A stretch of DNA of 64,000 bases from Myxococcales bacterium (lineage in GTDB: Bacteria > Myxococcota_A > Polyangia > Haliangiales > Haliangiaceae): contig JADKKI010000001.1 of NCBI GenBank assembly GCA_016720595.1, positions 124,001-188,000 on the forward strand. Direction: 5' to 3'. How positions within the stretch are numbered: position 1 is the first letter of the stretch; each line of letters opens with the position of its first letter. Below the pieces are notes generated by a model. The model was not told where the DNA came from. It worked only from the letters and a program-made list of their open reading frames with translations, and made no database searches. This document shows positions 51,442 to 64,000 of the stretch, one piece after another. Both the position numbers and the translations under genes were made by a program.

Positions 51442-51475
51442 TTCTAGACCTTATCATGTGCTACAAGGGCGCCCT

Positions 51476-52954
51476 ATGCCGTCCACCGCCGGGCCCGTGC
51501 GTGTGCGGATTGCACCCTCGCCGACGGGTGATCCACACGTTGGCACCGCTTACATCGCGCTGTTCAACTACGTGTTCGCCAAGCAGCAGGGTGGCAAGTT
51601 CATCCTGCGGATCGAGGACACCGACCAGACCCGCGCGCGCGCGGACTCCGAGCAGATGATCTTCGATGCCCTGCGCTGGGTCGGCCTGACCTGGGATGAG
51701 GGTCCCGACGTTGGCGGGCCATTCGCACCGTATCGCCAGAGCGAGCGCGCCCAGATCTACAAGGACCATGCCGGCATCCTGCTCGGGAACGGCCAGGCCT
51801 ATCGTTGCTTCTGCACTGCCGATCGGCTCGCCAAGGTCCGGATCCAGCAGCAGGCGGAGAAGAAGAACCCCGGCTACGACCGCCACTGCCGGGACCTCGA
51901 TCCCGCGGACGGCGCGCGGCGCGCCACCGAGGGTGAGGCCCACGTCGTGCGCATGAAGGCGCCGCTCGCAGGGGACATCATCGTCCACGATCAGCTGCGC
52001 GGCCCGGTGACCATCAACGCCGACCAGGTCGATGACCAGGTGCTGCTCAAGTCCGATGGACTCCCCACGTATCACCTCGCGAACGTCGTCGACGATCACC
52101 TGATGCAGATCACCCACGTGATCCGCGCGGAGGAGTGGATCTCGTCCACGCCGAAGCACGTCGTGCTGTACCAGGCGTTCGGCTGGGAGCCGCCGCAGTT
52201 CTTCCACATGCCGCTGCTGCGCAACAGCGATCAATCGAAGATCAGCAAGCGCAAGAATCCGGTCTCGATCAACTACTACCGGGACATCGGCATCCTCCCG
52301 CACGCGCTGCTCAACTTCCTCGGGACCATGGGCTGGTCGTTCGGCCACGACCGCGAGAAGTTCACGCTGTCCGAGATGATCGAGGTGTTCAGCTGGGACC
52401 GGATGTCGCTCGGCGGACCGGTGTTCGGCCAGGACAAGCTGACCCACCTGAACGAGCTGTACCTGCACGAGCTGACGCCCGAGCAGCTGGTCGACACGGT
52501 GCTCGCATGGCGGCTCAACCGCGACTACCTGCTGAAGCTCGCGCCGCTGTTTCAGAAGCGGATCAAGAAGCTGTCCGACGTGATGCCGGTGGTCGATCTG
52601 TTCTTCTGCGCTGACCTCGATTACGCACACGTGCTCGGCGACATGAAGATCCCCGACGTGGCGAACAAGGACGTCGGCAAGGCGCTGCTCGAGCTGATCG
52701 AGAAGCTCGAGGCGCGGGAGGGGTTCGAGCCGGCGATCCTCGAGGAGGTCGCGCGCCAGTGGACCACGGCCCTGACCTGGAAGCCGAAGCACGCCTTCAT
52801 GCTGCTCCGGCTCGCGGTGACCGGGCGGACCGCATCGCCGGGCTTGTTCGAGACGATGTCGGTGCTCGGCAAGGAGCTGACCCGCCGTCGGCTGCGCTCG
52901 GCCGCCGAGCTGATCGGCAAGACGCCCGACAAGGCGCCACCCGCCGGAACCTAG
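51476..52954 (+). CDS. gltX: Glutamate--tRNA ligase
   Basis: Class I synthetase, 492 residues, normal length. The HIGH motif is [13 protein letters not shown] and the KMSKS motif is KISKRK in [15 protein letters not shown]. The catalytic insertion with YRCFCTADR and the anticodon-binding helices at the C-terminus are complete. It charges tRNA-Glu in the cytoplasm. Start ATG at 51476; the longer frame upstream crosses the protease gene on the other strand and is not coding. A CPBP protease gene begins directly after its stop. Confidence 0.95.
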   Translation: MPSTAGPVRVRIAPSPTGDPHVGTAYIALFNYVFAKQQGGKFILRIEDTDQTRARADSEQMIFDALRWVGLTWDEGPDVGGPFAPYRQSERAQIYKDHAGILLGNGQAYRCFCTADRLAKVRIQQQAEKKNPGYDRHCRDLDPADGARRATEGEAHVVRMKAPLAGDIIVHDQLRGPVTINADQVDDQVLLKSDGLPTYHLANVVDDHLMQITHVIRAEEWISSTPKHVVLYQAFGWEPPQFFHMPLLRNSDQSKISKRKNPVSINYYRDIGILPHALLNFLGTMGWSFGHDREKFTLSEMIEVFSWDRMSLGGPVFGQDKLTHLNELYLHELTPEQLVDTVLAWRLNRDYLLKLAPLFQKRIKKLSDVMPVVDLFFCADLDYAHVLGDMKIPDVANKDVGKALLELIEKLEAREGFEPAILEEVARQWTTALTWKPKHAFMLLRLAVTGRTASPGLFETMSVLGKELTRRRLRSAAELIGKTPDKAPPAGT

Positions 52955-53941
52955 ATGGCGCGGAAGCCTAGGATGGCGGCGAAGCCTGCTGGCCTCTCGA
53001 CGCTCGCGGTGATCCTTCGCCTCGTCGCCTCGTTCCTGGTGCTCGCGGCGGCGATCTACGGGCTGCAGACGGCGACGGACTCGACGTGGGGGATCCGGAT
53101 CGGCACCGCGGTGCTCGGGCTCGCGGAGGCGGTGTTCGTGTTCGCGCACGCGAAGGTCCGCGGCTGGTTCCGCGCCGTCTCGATCGATCAGTGGCGCGCG
53201 ATCGATCGCGAGACCGTGCGCACCACCGAGGAGGCGGGTACCACGAGCGTCAAGATCATGGCGATCCTCGTGACCGTCGCGGTCTCGCTGACCCTGCAGG
53301 AGTACGTCGGCAGCCACGATACGTACGTGCGGCTGTTCCCCCAGGATGGCTCGAAGTACTGGGAGCTGTGGGGCTTCGCGTGGTGGTCGGGCTGGCGCGT
53401 GCTTGGCTACGTGATCATCCCGATGGCCGTCCTCGCGTGCCTGCCCGGCGAGCGGATCTTCGACTATCACGTCTCGCTCCGCGGGTTCGGGAAGCACCTG
53501 TGGATCTATGCGGTGCTGTTCGCGTGCATCCTGCCCGCGGTGATCATGGCGTCGACGACGAGCGCGTTCCGCCACACGTACCCGTTCTACCGGATGGCGA
53601 ATCGCTCGCAGGTGGATCTGTGGTCGTGGCAGGCGCTGTATGCCGCTCAGTTCGTGTCGCTCGAGTTCTTCTTCCGCGGCTTCCTCCTCCAGGGGCTGCG
53701 TCGCGCACTCGGGGCAAACGCGATCTTCGTGATGATCGTCCCGTACTGCATGATCCACTACGGCAAGCCGATGCCGGAGACACTCGGAGCGATCGGGGCG
53801 GGGCTGATCCTCGGCACGCTCGCGATGCGCACGAAGTCGATCTGGGGTGGCGTCCTCATCCACATCTCGGTCGCGACCACGATGGATGTGCTCGCGCTCC
53901 GCGGCTGCCCGCCGATCGGCAGCGGGCGCTACTGCCACTGA
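52955..53941 (+). CDS. CPBP-family intramembrane protease
   Basis: 328 residues with eight or so membrane helices. The CPBP motifs lie at the C-terminal half: [14 protein letters not shown] (one Glu and the Arg), [11 protein letters not shown] (His and Glu) and [11 protein letters not shown] (His). The first motif has LE instead of EE, so the catalytic Glu pair is incomplete, as in some of the family. The gene starts at the base after the gltX stop (TAGATG), so it is translated from the same message. Function in membrane protein processing is inferred. Confidence 0.82.
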   Translation: MARKPRMAAKPAGLSTLAVILRLVASFLVLAAAIYGLQTATDSTWGIRIGTAVLGLAEAVFVFAHAKVRGWFRAVSIDQWRAIDRETVRTTEEAGTTSVKIMAILVTVAVSLTLQEYVGSHDTYVRLFPQDGSKYWELWGFAWWSGWRVLGYVIIPMAVLACLPGERIFDYHVSLRGFGKHLWIYAVLFACILPAVIMASTTSAFRHTYPFYRMANRSQVDLWSWQALYAAQFVSLEFFFRGFLLQGLRRALGANAIFVMIVPYCMIHYGKPMPETLGAIGAGLILGTLAMRTKSIWGGVLIHISVATTMDVLALRGCPPIGSGRYCH

Positions 53942-53950
53942 GCTGCTGAC

Positions 53951-55210
53951 TCAGTCGTCGAGCCGGCGGCCGTTGGTCTCTTGCATCGGCGCCATGATCG
54001 CCAGCCCGATCAGGCCGAACAGGATGATGTAGTAGGCCGGCGCGAGCGGCTGGCCCAGCGTATCGATCAGCCAGGTCGACACCAGTGGCGCCGTGCCTCC
54101 CGCCAGCGCGAGGGTGACCGAGTACGCCACGCTCATCGAGGTCACGCGGGAGCGCAGCGGGAAGATCTCCACGACCATCGCCCCTTGGAGACCGAGGGCC
54201 ATACCGAGCGGGATCGCGAGGAGGATCTGGCCGAGCATGAACTCGGTCGGCGTGCCGTACAGCATGATCCGCAGCGCGATGTAGACGACGCTCATCGTCG
54301 CCACGGTCAGCCACATCATCAGGCGCCGCCGGCCGACCTTGTCGGACAGCCAGCCGCCGAGCGGCTTGCACAGCAGCACCACGACGAGGCTGAGCGTGTT
54401 CGCGAGCAGGAACGCCGCGCCGCCTTCTCCGGTCATCGACTTCCGGCGCTCCACCGCGAACGTGAACGCGAGGTAGTAGGCCGCATTGGTCATCGCCACG
54501 ATCCCGAACGTCTGGACGATCGGACGCCAGTCGGCGAGGAGCGACGCGAGCACGGGCTGGCGCTCACTCTTGGCCTTCTCGGCGACCTCGGACTCGGAGA
54601 TCCCGCGGCGGAGCAGCCACCCGGCGACGCAGAACAGCACGCTGCCGATGAACGGGATCCGCCAGCCCCAGGCTGACGCGTCCTCGGCGCCCAGCCCGCG
54701 GTTGACGCCCCACGCCGCGATCGAGCCGAGGATGAAGCCGATCGTGGTGCCAGCCGCGGTCGAGCTGCTGATCAGGCCGCGGAGCATCGGGGATGCGAGC
54801 TCGGTCGTGTACACCATCGAGCCCGTGAACTCGCCACCGAGGGAGAACCCCTGCACGAGGCGGAGCACCACGAGCAAGATCGGTGCTGCCACGCCGATCT
54901 GCTCGTAGGTCGGCAACAAGCCGATCGCCAGCGTCGCGCCGCCCATCAGCGCGATCGAGACGGTCAGGAGGGCGCGGCGTCCGATCCGATCGCCGACCAT
55001 CCCGAGCACGATGCTGCCGATCGGGCGGGCCGCGAAGCCGAGTGCGAACACGGCGAGCGCGAGCAGCTGGCGAGCGGTGCCGCTCGATTCGGGGAAGAAC
55101 TGCTTCCCGATGTCGCTCGCGAAGTAGCCGTAGACCGCGAAGTCAAACCACTCGAGCACGTTGCCGATCAGGCCGGCGGCGGCGGTCCGGATCGCAGACT
55201 GCTGGCTCAT
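53951..55210 (-). CDS. MFS transporter, metabolite:H+ symporter family (ProP/ShiA type)
   Basis: 419 residues, twelve hydrophobic segments. The N-terminal LEWFDFAVYGYFASDIGKQF, the GSIVLGMVGDRIGRRALL loop of MFS helix 2-3 and RLVQGFSLGGEFTGS are signatures of the MHS family (ProP, citrate and dicarboxylate symporters). It brings organic acids or osmolytes across the inner membrane with protons. Substrate unknown. It stands alone, 53 bp from the kinase gene on the same strand. Confidence 0.9.
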   Translation of the reverse strand: MSQQSAIRTAAAGLIGNVLEWFDFAVYGYFASDIGKQFFPESSGTARQLLALAVFALGFAARPIGSIVLGMVGDRIGRRALLTVSIALMGGATLAIGLLPTYEQIGVAAPILLVVLRLVQGFSLGGEFTGSMVYTTELASPMLRGLISSSTAAGTTIGFILGSIAAWGVNRGLGAEDASAWGWRIPFIGSVLFCVAGWLLRRGISESEVAEKAKSERQPVLASLLADWRPIVQTFGIVAMTNAAYYLAFTFAVERRKSMTGEGGAAFLLANTLSLVVVLLCKPLGGWLSDKVGRRRLMMWLTVATMSVVYIALRIMLYGTPTEFMLGQILLAIPLGMALGLQGAMVVEIFPLRSRVTSMSVAYSVTLALAGGTAPLVSTWLIDTLGQPLAPAYYIILFGLIGLAIMAPMQETNGRRLDD

Positions 55211-55263
55211 CGCCGAACATCATGGCACGCGTTCGCGCGGCGCCGGCGCGCGGTGGGTCCCGG

Positions 55264-56889
55264 TTACGAGTGACAGTCCCGAGGTGCGCTGAACACGTCG
55301 CACTTCGGCTTCGGGGGCGGCGTGACGGGTGGCTTCACCACCACGGGCGGCTTCACCGGTGGTCTGGGCTTGATGATCGGCCGGGCAGGCTTGGCCGTTG
55401 GCCGGGGCTTGGCGGCGATCGTGGCGGCGCTCCCACCATCGCTGCCGCTCCCATTGGCAACTGCAGCGCTGCCGCTGCCAGCGTCGCGACCGATGGGCGG
55501 CTGGGCGGAGCTTGCGGTCACGTTGATCGACGCAGATCCCGAGCCAACCGACGCAGATCCCGATCCGACCGTCGCGCTGCGACCAGCCGCCGAGCCTGCC
55601 GAACCCGCCGATCCAACCGAGTCCTTCGCAGATACCGGGTCCGCGGGCTCGGTGACGACGGCAGTGTCTTCTGCCGTGGGTTCCGCGGCCCTCGTCGACT
55701 TGATGTACGCGAGCGCGCCGATGCCGCCGATCAGCGTGGCGAGGACGAGGCCGATGATCAGGCCGCGAGACCCGCGAGACTCGCGAGACCGAAGGTCTGT
55801 GGGACGCACGGGATCCTGCAAAGTCCGCTCCGCCGTCACCATGGTCGGGGTCGCGGGCGCGACAGCTGCGGCCATCGCGGCGGACGCGGCGTCGTGAACC
55901 GCGGTGGGGGTCGGCGTTGATCGCAGGGCGGGATACGAAGGTCGCAAGAACGGGCTCGAGTCCATCGACAGCGGGACCGCGAGGCCGAGCGTGCGATAGG
56001 CGCGCTTGACGTAGCGTGCGGCGGCGTCCGGGGTGCCGGCGAATGCGCTGAGATCACGCATCAGCTCACCGACGTGGGCGTAGCGATCCCCAGGTTGCTT
56101 CGCGAGGCAGCGCGAGATGATCGGCTCGAGCTCCACGGCGTTGGTCATCCGCGCCGGGGGATCGACCGCGACCATCACGCACATCTCGGAGAATGATTCG
56201 GCCTGGAAGGGCCGGCGTGCCTCGACGAGCTCGTAGAGCACGGTGCCGATCGACCAGATGTCCGTGCGTGCATCGACGCTGCGGGCCGACCGCATCTGCT
56301 CCGGAGACATGTATGCCGGTGTGCCGAGCATCGACTGGGTCTGGGTCAGCGACAGATCGGACTGGTTCGCGGACTTGGAGATCCCGAAATCGAGCACCTT
56401 CACGATCGCGGACTGGTCGGGCCGGAACGAGACGAACAGATTGCTCGGCTTGAGGTCACGGTGAACGATCCCGAGGGAGTGAGCCTCGACCACCGCGTCA
56501 CAGGCCTGCAGCACGAGATCCACCGCGACCGGTGTGGTCATCGCTCCGTGCGTGTCCACCATCTGGCCGAGATCGGCCCCCTGGAGGAACTCCATGACCA
56601 TGAACGGCAGGTCGTTCTCGAACGCCCCGATGTCCAGGACCCGTGCCACGTGCTCGCTCTTGAGCTTGACCACCGACTGCGCCTCGCGGAGGAAGCGCTG
56701 CACCGTCTCCTCGTCGACCGCGGCACTGGGCTGGAGGACCTTGATCGCCACGTCCTCCTCGAGCGCCAGGTGGAACGCTCGATACACCGTGCCCATCCCG
56801 CCCTTGCCGAGGATGGCCTCGATCCGGTACTTGCCGACCACGATGGTGCCGGCCGCGATTCCCTCGATACCGCCTTCCGAAGGCCTCAC
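55264..56889 (-). CDS. Hanks-type Ser/Thr protein kinase
   Basis: GTG start. Kinase domain at about 21-275: GKGGMGTV (28-35), Lys50 in VAIKVL, HRDLKPSN (143-150) and DFG (167-169), then GTPAYMSPEQ. After a linker there is one membrane helix (GLIIGLVLATLIGGIGALAYI) near 385, then a Ser/Gly/Asp repeated region (VGSGSASVGSGSAS) and a Lys/Pro-rich tail ending with two Cys. So the kinase is cytoplasmic, with an extracytoplasmic tail that may sense cell-wall state. A likely partner for the FHA protein at 39.3 kb. Confidence 0.92.
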   Translation of the reverse strand: MRPSEGGIEGIAAGTIVVGKYRIEAILGKGGMGTVYRAFHLALEEDVAIKVLQPSAAVDEETVQRFLREAQSVVKLKSEHVARVLDIGAFENDLPFMVMEFLQGADLGQMVDTHGAMTTPVAVDLVLQACDAVVEAHSLGIVHRDLKPSNLFVSFRPDQSAIVKVLDFGISKSANQSDLSLTQTQSMLGTPAYMSPEQMRSARSVDARTDIWSIGTVLYELVEARRPFQAESFSEMCVMVAVDPPARMTNAVELEPIISRCLAKQPGDRYAHVGELMRDLSAFAGTPDAAARYVKRAYRTLGLAVPLSMDSSPFLRPSYPALRSTPTPTAVHDAASAAMAAAVAPATPTMVTAERTLQDPVRPTDLRSRESRGSRGLIIGLVLATLIGGIGALAYIKSTRAAEPTAEDTAVVTEPADPVSAKDSVGSAGSAGSAAGRSATVGSGSASVGSGSASINVTASSAQPPIGRDAGSGSAAVANGSGSDGGSAATIAAKPRPTAKPARPIIKPRPPVKPPVVVKPPVTPPPKPKCDVFSAPRDCHS

Positions 56890-56919
56890 TCCCTACCAGC
56901 GTAGCGCGAAACCTGGCCG

Positions 56920-56958
56920 AAAAAGGCGGAACGCAGAGGCTTGCGACCCCTGCGTTCC
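56920..56958 (-). terminator. ssrS: Rho-independent terminator of the small RNA
   Basis: GGAACGCAG pairs with CTGCGTTCC (9 bp, 56928-56936 with 56950-56958). On the minus strand the stem is followed by GCC and TTTTT (56924-56920). It lies just downstream of the predicted 6S RNA and before the kinase start, so it ends that transcript rather than a protein gene. Confidence 0.8.
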
Positions 56959-56961
56959 AAA

Positions 56962-57142
56962 TGAGCACGACCGTCCAACCGTGAGGCGTTCCATCCCCTA
57001 CGCGTTTGCGTAGGTGGGCTCCACATAATCCTTCGGGCTTCCCGACGAGCGGGCGTGCACACCTAGATCAGAGGCAGATCCCTGGATAGCAGATGTAGGA
57101 GACAGTTTAGCCTCGGGTCTCGCATCAGACCGTCGGTGCTCA
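56962..57142 (-). ncRNA. ssrS: Probable 6S RNA
   Basis: A ~181-nt RNA with no coding frame, flanked by its own promoter and terminator. Ends pair: TGAGCAC plus GAC (one bulged C) with GTC-GTGCTCA. Inside, CCGAGGC pairs with GCCTC-A-CGG, enclosing a large bubble. On its 3' side sits a 7-bp hairpin CCTACGC-AAAC-GCGTAGG (56997-57014), as in E. coli 6S. The apical stem CCCG/CGGG is followed by AAGCC, as in the E. coli 6S apex. Length (E. coli 184 nt) and shape fit 6S RNA, which mimics an open promoter and holds sigma70 RNA polymerase in stationary phase. The call is by structure, not by alignment. The rest of the 56890-57288 gap holds only its signals and the nuo terminator. Confidence 0.72.
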
Positions 57143-57148
57143 AGAACT

Positions 57149-57177
57149 AAGCTAGCGATCGCGATCTGGATCGTCAA
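57149..57177 (-). promoter_or_regulatory. Sigma70-type promoter of the small RNA
   Basis: TTGACG (57177-57172), a 17-bp spacer and TAGCTT (57154-57149) on the minus strand. The predicted transcription start (about 57142) coincides with the first base of the closing stem of the RNA. Confidence 0.7.
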
Positions 57178-57180
57178 CCG

Positions 57181-57217
57181 AAAAAGCGCGGGCGATCACG
57201 ATCTGAAAATGATCGCC
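57181..57217 (-). terminator. Rho-independent terminator of the nuo operon
   Basis: GGCGATCA (57191-57198) pairs with TGATCGCC (57210-57217), 8 bp and 11-nt loop; on the minus strand it is followed by CGCGC and TTTTT (57185-57181). It lies about 70 nt past the nuoI stop and overlaps nothing. The promoter of the small RNA begins immediately downstream. Confidence 0.65.
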
Positions 57218-57248
57218 GCCGATCCGGAGCAGCGCACTATTCGCTTGA

Positions 57249-57270
57249 ACGGATCTCCGAAAAGATCCGT
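57249..57270 (-). other. Hairpin in the 3' untranslated region after nuoI
   Basis: ACGGATCT and AGATCCGT form a perfect 8-bp stem with a 6-nt loop 19 nt after the nuoI stop. Without a U tract, it is more likely a 3'-end stabiliser than a terminator; it is close to the main terminator. Confidence 0.45.
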
Positions 57271-57288
57271 GTGACACGCGCGCGCAGC

Positions 57289-59188
<1,900 letters not shown>

Positions 59189-59196
59189 GGGTGCCT

Positions 59197-62054
<2,858 letters not shown>

Positions 62055-62056
62055 GA

Positions 62057-62632
62057 CTACTTGGCGCTCCCTTCCCGGCGGTCGACCTTGATCGGATTGA
62101 TCGGGAGGTCATCGCGCCGCACCAGCGGCTGGCGCTTGTCCTTCGGATAGTCCTTGCGCAGCGGGTGCCCGACGAACTCCTCGTACAGATAGATCCGGCG
62201 CAGGTCGGGGTGACCCTCGAACCGGATCCCGTACATGTCGAACGTCTCGCGCTCCTGCCAGTTGAACGCCGGCCACAGCCCCGCGAGCGAGGCGCAGCGC
62301 GGATCGGCCTCGGTCAGCTCGACCTCGATCCGGATCCGATGACGATGCTTGCTCGACCGCAGCTGGTACGCGACCGTGAACCGCGGCTTGCCACTCTCAT
62401 CCGTCCACGCCGCGCTCGGCGGCTGGTGGAGCGGCTTGTAGTCGATCCAGTCGATGCAGGTGACGAACACGGGCGCATCGAACGCCATCGCCGGATCGTT
62501 CTTGAGCCAGGTGGCGACCGCGAGCAGCTGATCGCGCTTGATCCAGGCGATCTCGTCCGTGTGCGAGGTGGCGGTACGTTCGACCGCGGCACCGTGCGCG
62601 GCCTTGAGCGCGTCGAGGACTTTCTGCGACAT
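62057..62632 (-). CDS. nuoC: NADH-quinone oxidoreductase subunit C
   Basis: 191 residues of the 30-kDa subunit. The signature is in the second half: WPAFNWQERETFDMYGIRFE and GHPDLRRIYLYEEFVGHPLR, then KDYPKDKRQP. Joins NuoB and NuoD at the base of the peripheral arm. Unlike E. coli it is not fused with NuoD. It starts 3 nt after the nuoB stop. Confidence 0.94.
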   Translation of the reverse strand: MSQKVLDALKAAHGAAVERTATSHTDEIAWIKRDQLLAVATWLKNDPAMAFDAPVFVTCIDWIDYKPLHQPPSAAWTDESGKPRFTVAYQLRSSKHRHRIRIEVELTEADPRCASLAGLWPAFNWQERETFDMYGIRFEGHPDLRRIYLYEEFVGHPLRKDYPKDKRQPLVRRDDLPINPIKVDRREGSAK

Positions 62633-62635
62633 GAC

Positions 62636-63181
62636 CTAACCCTCGTCTTGCGACTTCGCCGCCATGACCTGCTCGCGCTTGTCACGCAGCTGGCTGTGGC
62701 CGCGGCCTGCCTGGATCCGATCCATCAGCATGATCAGTGCGTCGAGCACCTGCTCGGGCCGCGGTGGGCAGCCCGGGATGTAGACGTCGACGGGGATGAC
62801 CTGATCGCAGCCCGGCATCGTGTGATAGTTCTGGTAGAAGCCGCCGGTCGACGCGCACACGCCGAACGCGATGACCCACTTGGGCTCGGCCATCTGATCG
62901 AACACGCGCTTGAGTGCTGGGCCCTGCTTCTCGGTGACCGTGCCGACGACCATCAGCAGATCGCTCTGGCGCGGCGAGAACCGAGGGAACTCGGCGCCGA
63001 ACCGCGCGAGGTCGTACTTCGGACCGGCGACCGACATGAACTCCATCCCGCAGCACGCCGTCACGAACGGGTAGCTGAACAGGCTGAACTTGCGGCCCCA
63101 GTTGGTGACCTTGTCGAGCGAGCTCTGCTTCGCCCACTTGGCGGCGTCCTCGAGTCGCGTGGTGGTGAGCTCTACTCCCAT
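62636..63181 (-). CDS. nuoB: NADH-quinone oxidoreductase subunit B
   Basis: Subunit carrying cluster N2, the last Fe-S centre before quinone. The cluster Cys are in TACCGMEFMS, GVCASTGGFYQNY and VYIPGCPPRPEQ; GTVTEKQGPALKRVFDQM lies between them. 181 residues, normal. Its start codon lies inside the last codons of nuoA (10-nt overlap), so the two are coupled. Confidence 0.95.
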   Translation of the reverse strand: MGVELTTTRLEDAAKWAKQSSLDKVTNWGRKFSLFSYPFVTACCGMEFMSVAGPKYDLARFGAEFPRFSPRQSDLLMVVGTVTEKQGPALKRVFDQMAEPKWVIAFGVCASTGGFYQNYHTMPGCDQVIPVDVYIPGCPPRPEQVLDALIMLMDRIQAGRGHSQLRDKREQVMAAKSQDEG

Positions 63182-63546
63182 CCGATCGCCTTCTTTCTCC
63201 AGACGTAGGCGAGCGCCACGACCAGGATCGCGACGAACACCAGCATCTCGGCGAAGCCGAACACGCTGACGATCGGACCGTTGGGGCCCATCGTGCGCGA
63301 CAGCTGGTTATAGAGGACCGCCCACGGGTACATGAACGCTGCTTCGATGTCGAACACCAGGAACAGGATCGCGACCTGGTAGAACTTCACGGAGTAGCGC
63401 CCACGTGGCGTGCCGATCGGCTCGCTGCCGCATTCGAACGGCTTGAGCTTCTCTGGACTGGTGGCCTTGGGACCGATCATCACGGCAAGCACCGTGAAGA
63501 GGCCGCAGAAGCCGAGGGCAAATGCGATCGCCAGCCCCGCTGGCAT
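63172..63546 (-). CDS. nuoA: NADH-quinone oxidoreductase subunit A
   Basis: ATG 63546 gives 124 residues with three membrane helices: the first at about 4-24, KPFECGSEPIGTPRGRYSVKFY as the conserved loop with the Cys of the quinone channel, IEAAFMYPWAVLY in helix 2, and FAEMLVFVAILVVALAYVW in helix 3. A longer frame begins upstream at 63591, but a clear -10/-35 promoter overlaps it, so translation must start later. First gene of the cluster. Confidence 0.92.
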   Translation of the reverse strand: MPAGLAIAFALGFCGLFTVLAVMIGPKATSPEKLKPFECGSEPIGTPRGRYSVKFYQVAILFLVFDIEAAFMYPWAVLYNQLSRTMGPNGPIVSVFGFAEMLVFVAILVVALAYVWRKKAIGWE

Positions 63547-63573
63547 GTATGCCTGTAGCTGCAAAGCCAGCGC

Positions 63574-63601
63574 AGTATATGGCGGGCGCACTGTCGGTCA
63601 A
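63574..63601 (-). promoter_or_regulatory. Sigma70-type promoter of the nuo operon
   Basis: On the minus strand TTGACC (63601-63596), a 16-bp spacer and TATACT (63579-63574). The predicted start is near 63567, leaving a leader of about 20 nt before the nuoA ATG. It rules out the upstream GTG at 63591 as the nuoA start. Confidence 0.75.
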
Positions 63602-63625
63602 CGCGCGCGCGCCGCGATTTTCAGA

Positions 63626-63671
63626 GGGCGATCGCGCCCTTAGCAGGCGGTCTCCCTGCGACAAACCGCCT
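63626..63671 (-). terminator. Two hairpins after the macro-domain gene, possible terminator
   Basis: AGGCGGT/ACCGCCT (63645-63651 with 63665-63671, loop 13) and GGGCG/CGCCC (63626-63630 with 63635-63639) follow the stop of the macro-domain gene. On the minus strand the sequence after the second stem (TCTGAAAAT) is not U-rich, so the call is weak. Confidence 0.35.
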
Positions 63672-63693
63672 CGGTTGGATGCCGGAACAACGC

Positions 63694-64000
63694 CTAGAGG
63701 TTCGCCTGCGCGTTGCGCAAGGCCTCTTCGAGCGCGGCGATCATGTGCTCGTTGGTATCGACGAGATAGATCGTCTCGGGACACGGGCGGCGGTGCGCGC
63801 GGATCTCTTCGACGATCGCGCGGGCGGCCTCGTCGATCGGCACGTCGCCGAGGTCGGTCCCGATGCCGGGGATCGCGATCACCTTGAAGTTGTTGCGGTC
63901 GCTCGCGATCAGCGCGGCACGCGCGGCTCGGCGCACGTTCTCGGCGCCGATCTTCATCCCGGGCTCTTCCATCGTGGGGACGTGGATGACGTTCTTGGCC
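63694..64000 (-). CDS. Macro-domain protein, C-terminal part
   Basis: The translation runs off the right edge at 64000 (visible start AKNVIHVPT), so the N-terminus is missing. VIAIPGIGTDLGDVPIDEAARA is the conserved ADP-ribose-binding glycine loop region of macro domains in part, and ETIYLVDTNEHMIAALEEAL is the final strand and helix. Macro domains bind or hydrolyse ADP-ribose derivatives. An internal ATG at 63972 is not the natural start, as the upstream codons read on in frame. It lies 93 bp before the nuo promoter on the same strand. Confidence 0.75.
   Translation of the reverse strand, partial: AKNVIHVPTMEEPGMKIGAENVRRAARAALIASDRNNFKVIAIPGIGTDLGDVPIDEAARAIVEEIRAHRRPCPETIYLVDTNEHMIAALEEALRNAQANL

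Noticed and set aside
56890..57288. tRNA, tmRNA, RNase P RNA or SRP RNA in the gap after nuoI
   Set aside because: No CCA end, T-loop, tag frame, or the conserved RNase P and SRP blocks are seen; the 6S-like layout fits better.
63547..63591. A longer NuoA starting at GTG 63591
   Set aside because: The -10 box TATACT lies inside this stretch, so it is upstream of the predicted transcript start.

Overview
The window is a very GC-rich bacterial chromosome segment with dense, short-spaced genes, many GTG starts and repeated ATGA/GTGA stop-start overlaps. At least eleven predicted secreted lipoproteins, several with a 'TPDA'-type linker just after the lipobox, together with a MYXO-CTERM-like protease tail, a Myxococcus-type Cys-rich repeat, a Hanks-type Ser/Thr kinase, FHA, PilZ, FIST and two-component proteins, point to a myxobacterium (Myxococcota). 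A Haliangium/Kofleriaceae-like lineage is my inference from the lipoprotein style, not a proven assignment. I see no rRNA, tRNA, CRISPR, IS element or prophage.

Layout. 1-10.5 kb: start of an aldehyde:ferredoxin oxidoreductase, a structured intergenic element, a cytochrome c-like lipoprotein, a fatty acyl-CoA ligase operon and a run of lipoproteins and esterases. 10.5-14 kb: an M16 peptidase (frameshifted as sequenced) coupled to a CPBP membrane protease. 14-18 kb: an orphan tail-tube-like two-domain protein, an SH3/beta-barrel protein and a zinc-module ParA with a ribbon-helix-helix partner. 18-24 kb: a FIST sensor fused by overlap to a soluble histidine kinase, a histone-H1-like-tailed protein, and a membrane histidine kinase plus OmpR-type regulator. 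24-28 kb: a GH26-like protein, beta-helix and copper-monooxygenase lipoproteins. 28-36 kb: HEAT-repeat protein, phosphoesterase, ABC exporter operon, TonB-like protein, anion transporter, SixA. 36-43 kb: GST, tsaC-purE-purK operon and a giant FHA coiled-coil protein. 43-57 kb: esterase/SppA operon, zinc-finger TPR protein, PilZ, GNAT, metalloprotease, gltX, CPBP protease, MFS transporter and Ser/Thr kinase. 57-64 kb: a probable 6S RNA with its own promoter and terminator, a partial complex I operon nuoABCDGHI with a clear sigma70-type promoter, and a macro-domain protein running off the edge.

The best new observation is the unannotated ~181-nt RNA at 56962-57142 (minus strand). Promoter, start point, closing stem, 3'-strand bubble hairpin, apical hairpin and Rho-independent terminator all fit 6S RNA. 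Three conserved genes (M16 peptidase, an esterase, nuoI) show single-base frame breaks, which more likely reflect indel errors in the assembly than three genuine pseudogenes. The nuo cluster lacks nuoE, nuoF and nuoJ-N here, so complex I must be encoded at more than one locus if it is complete.
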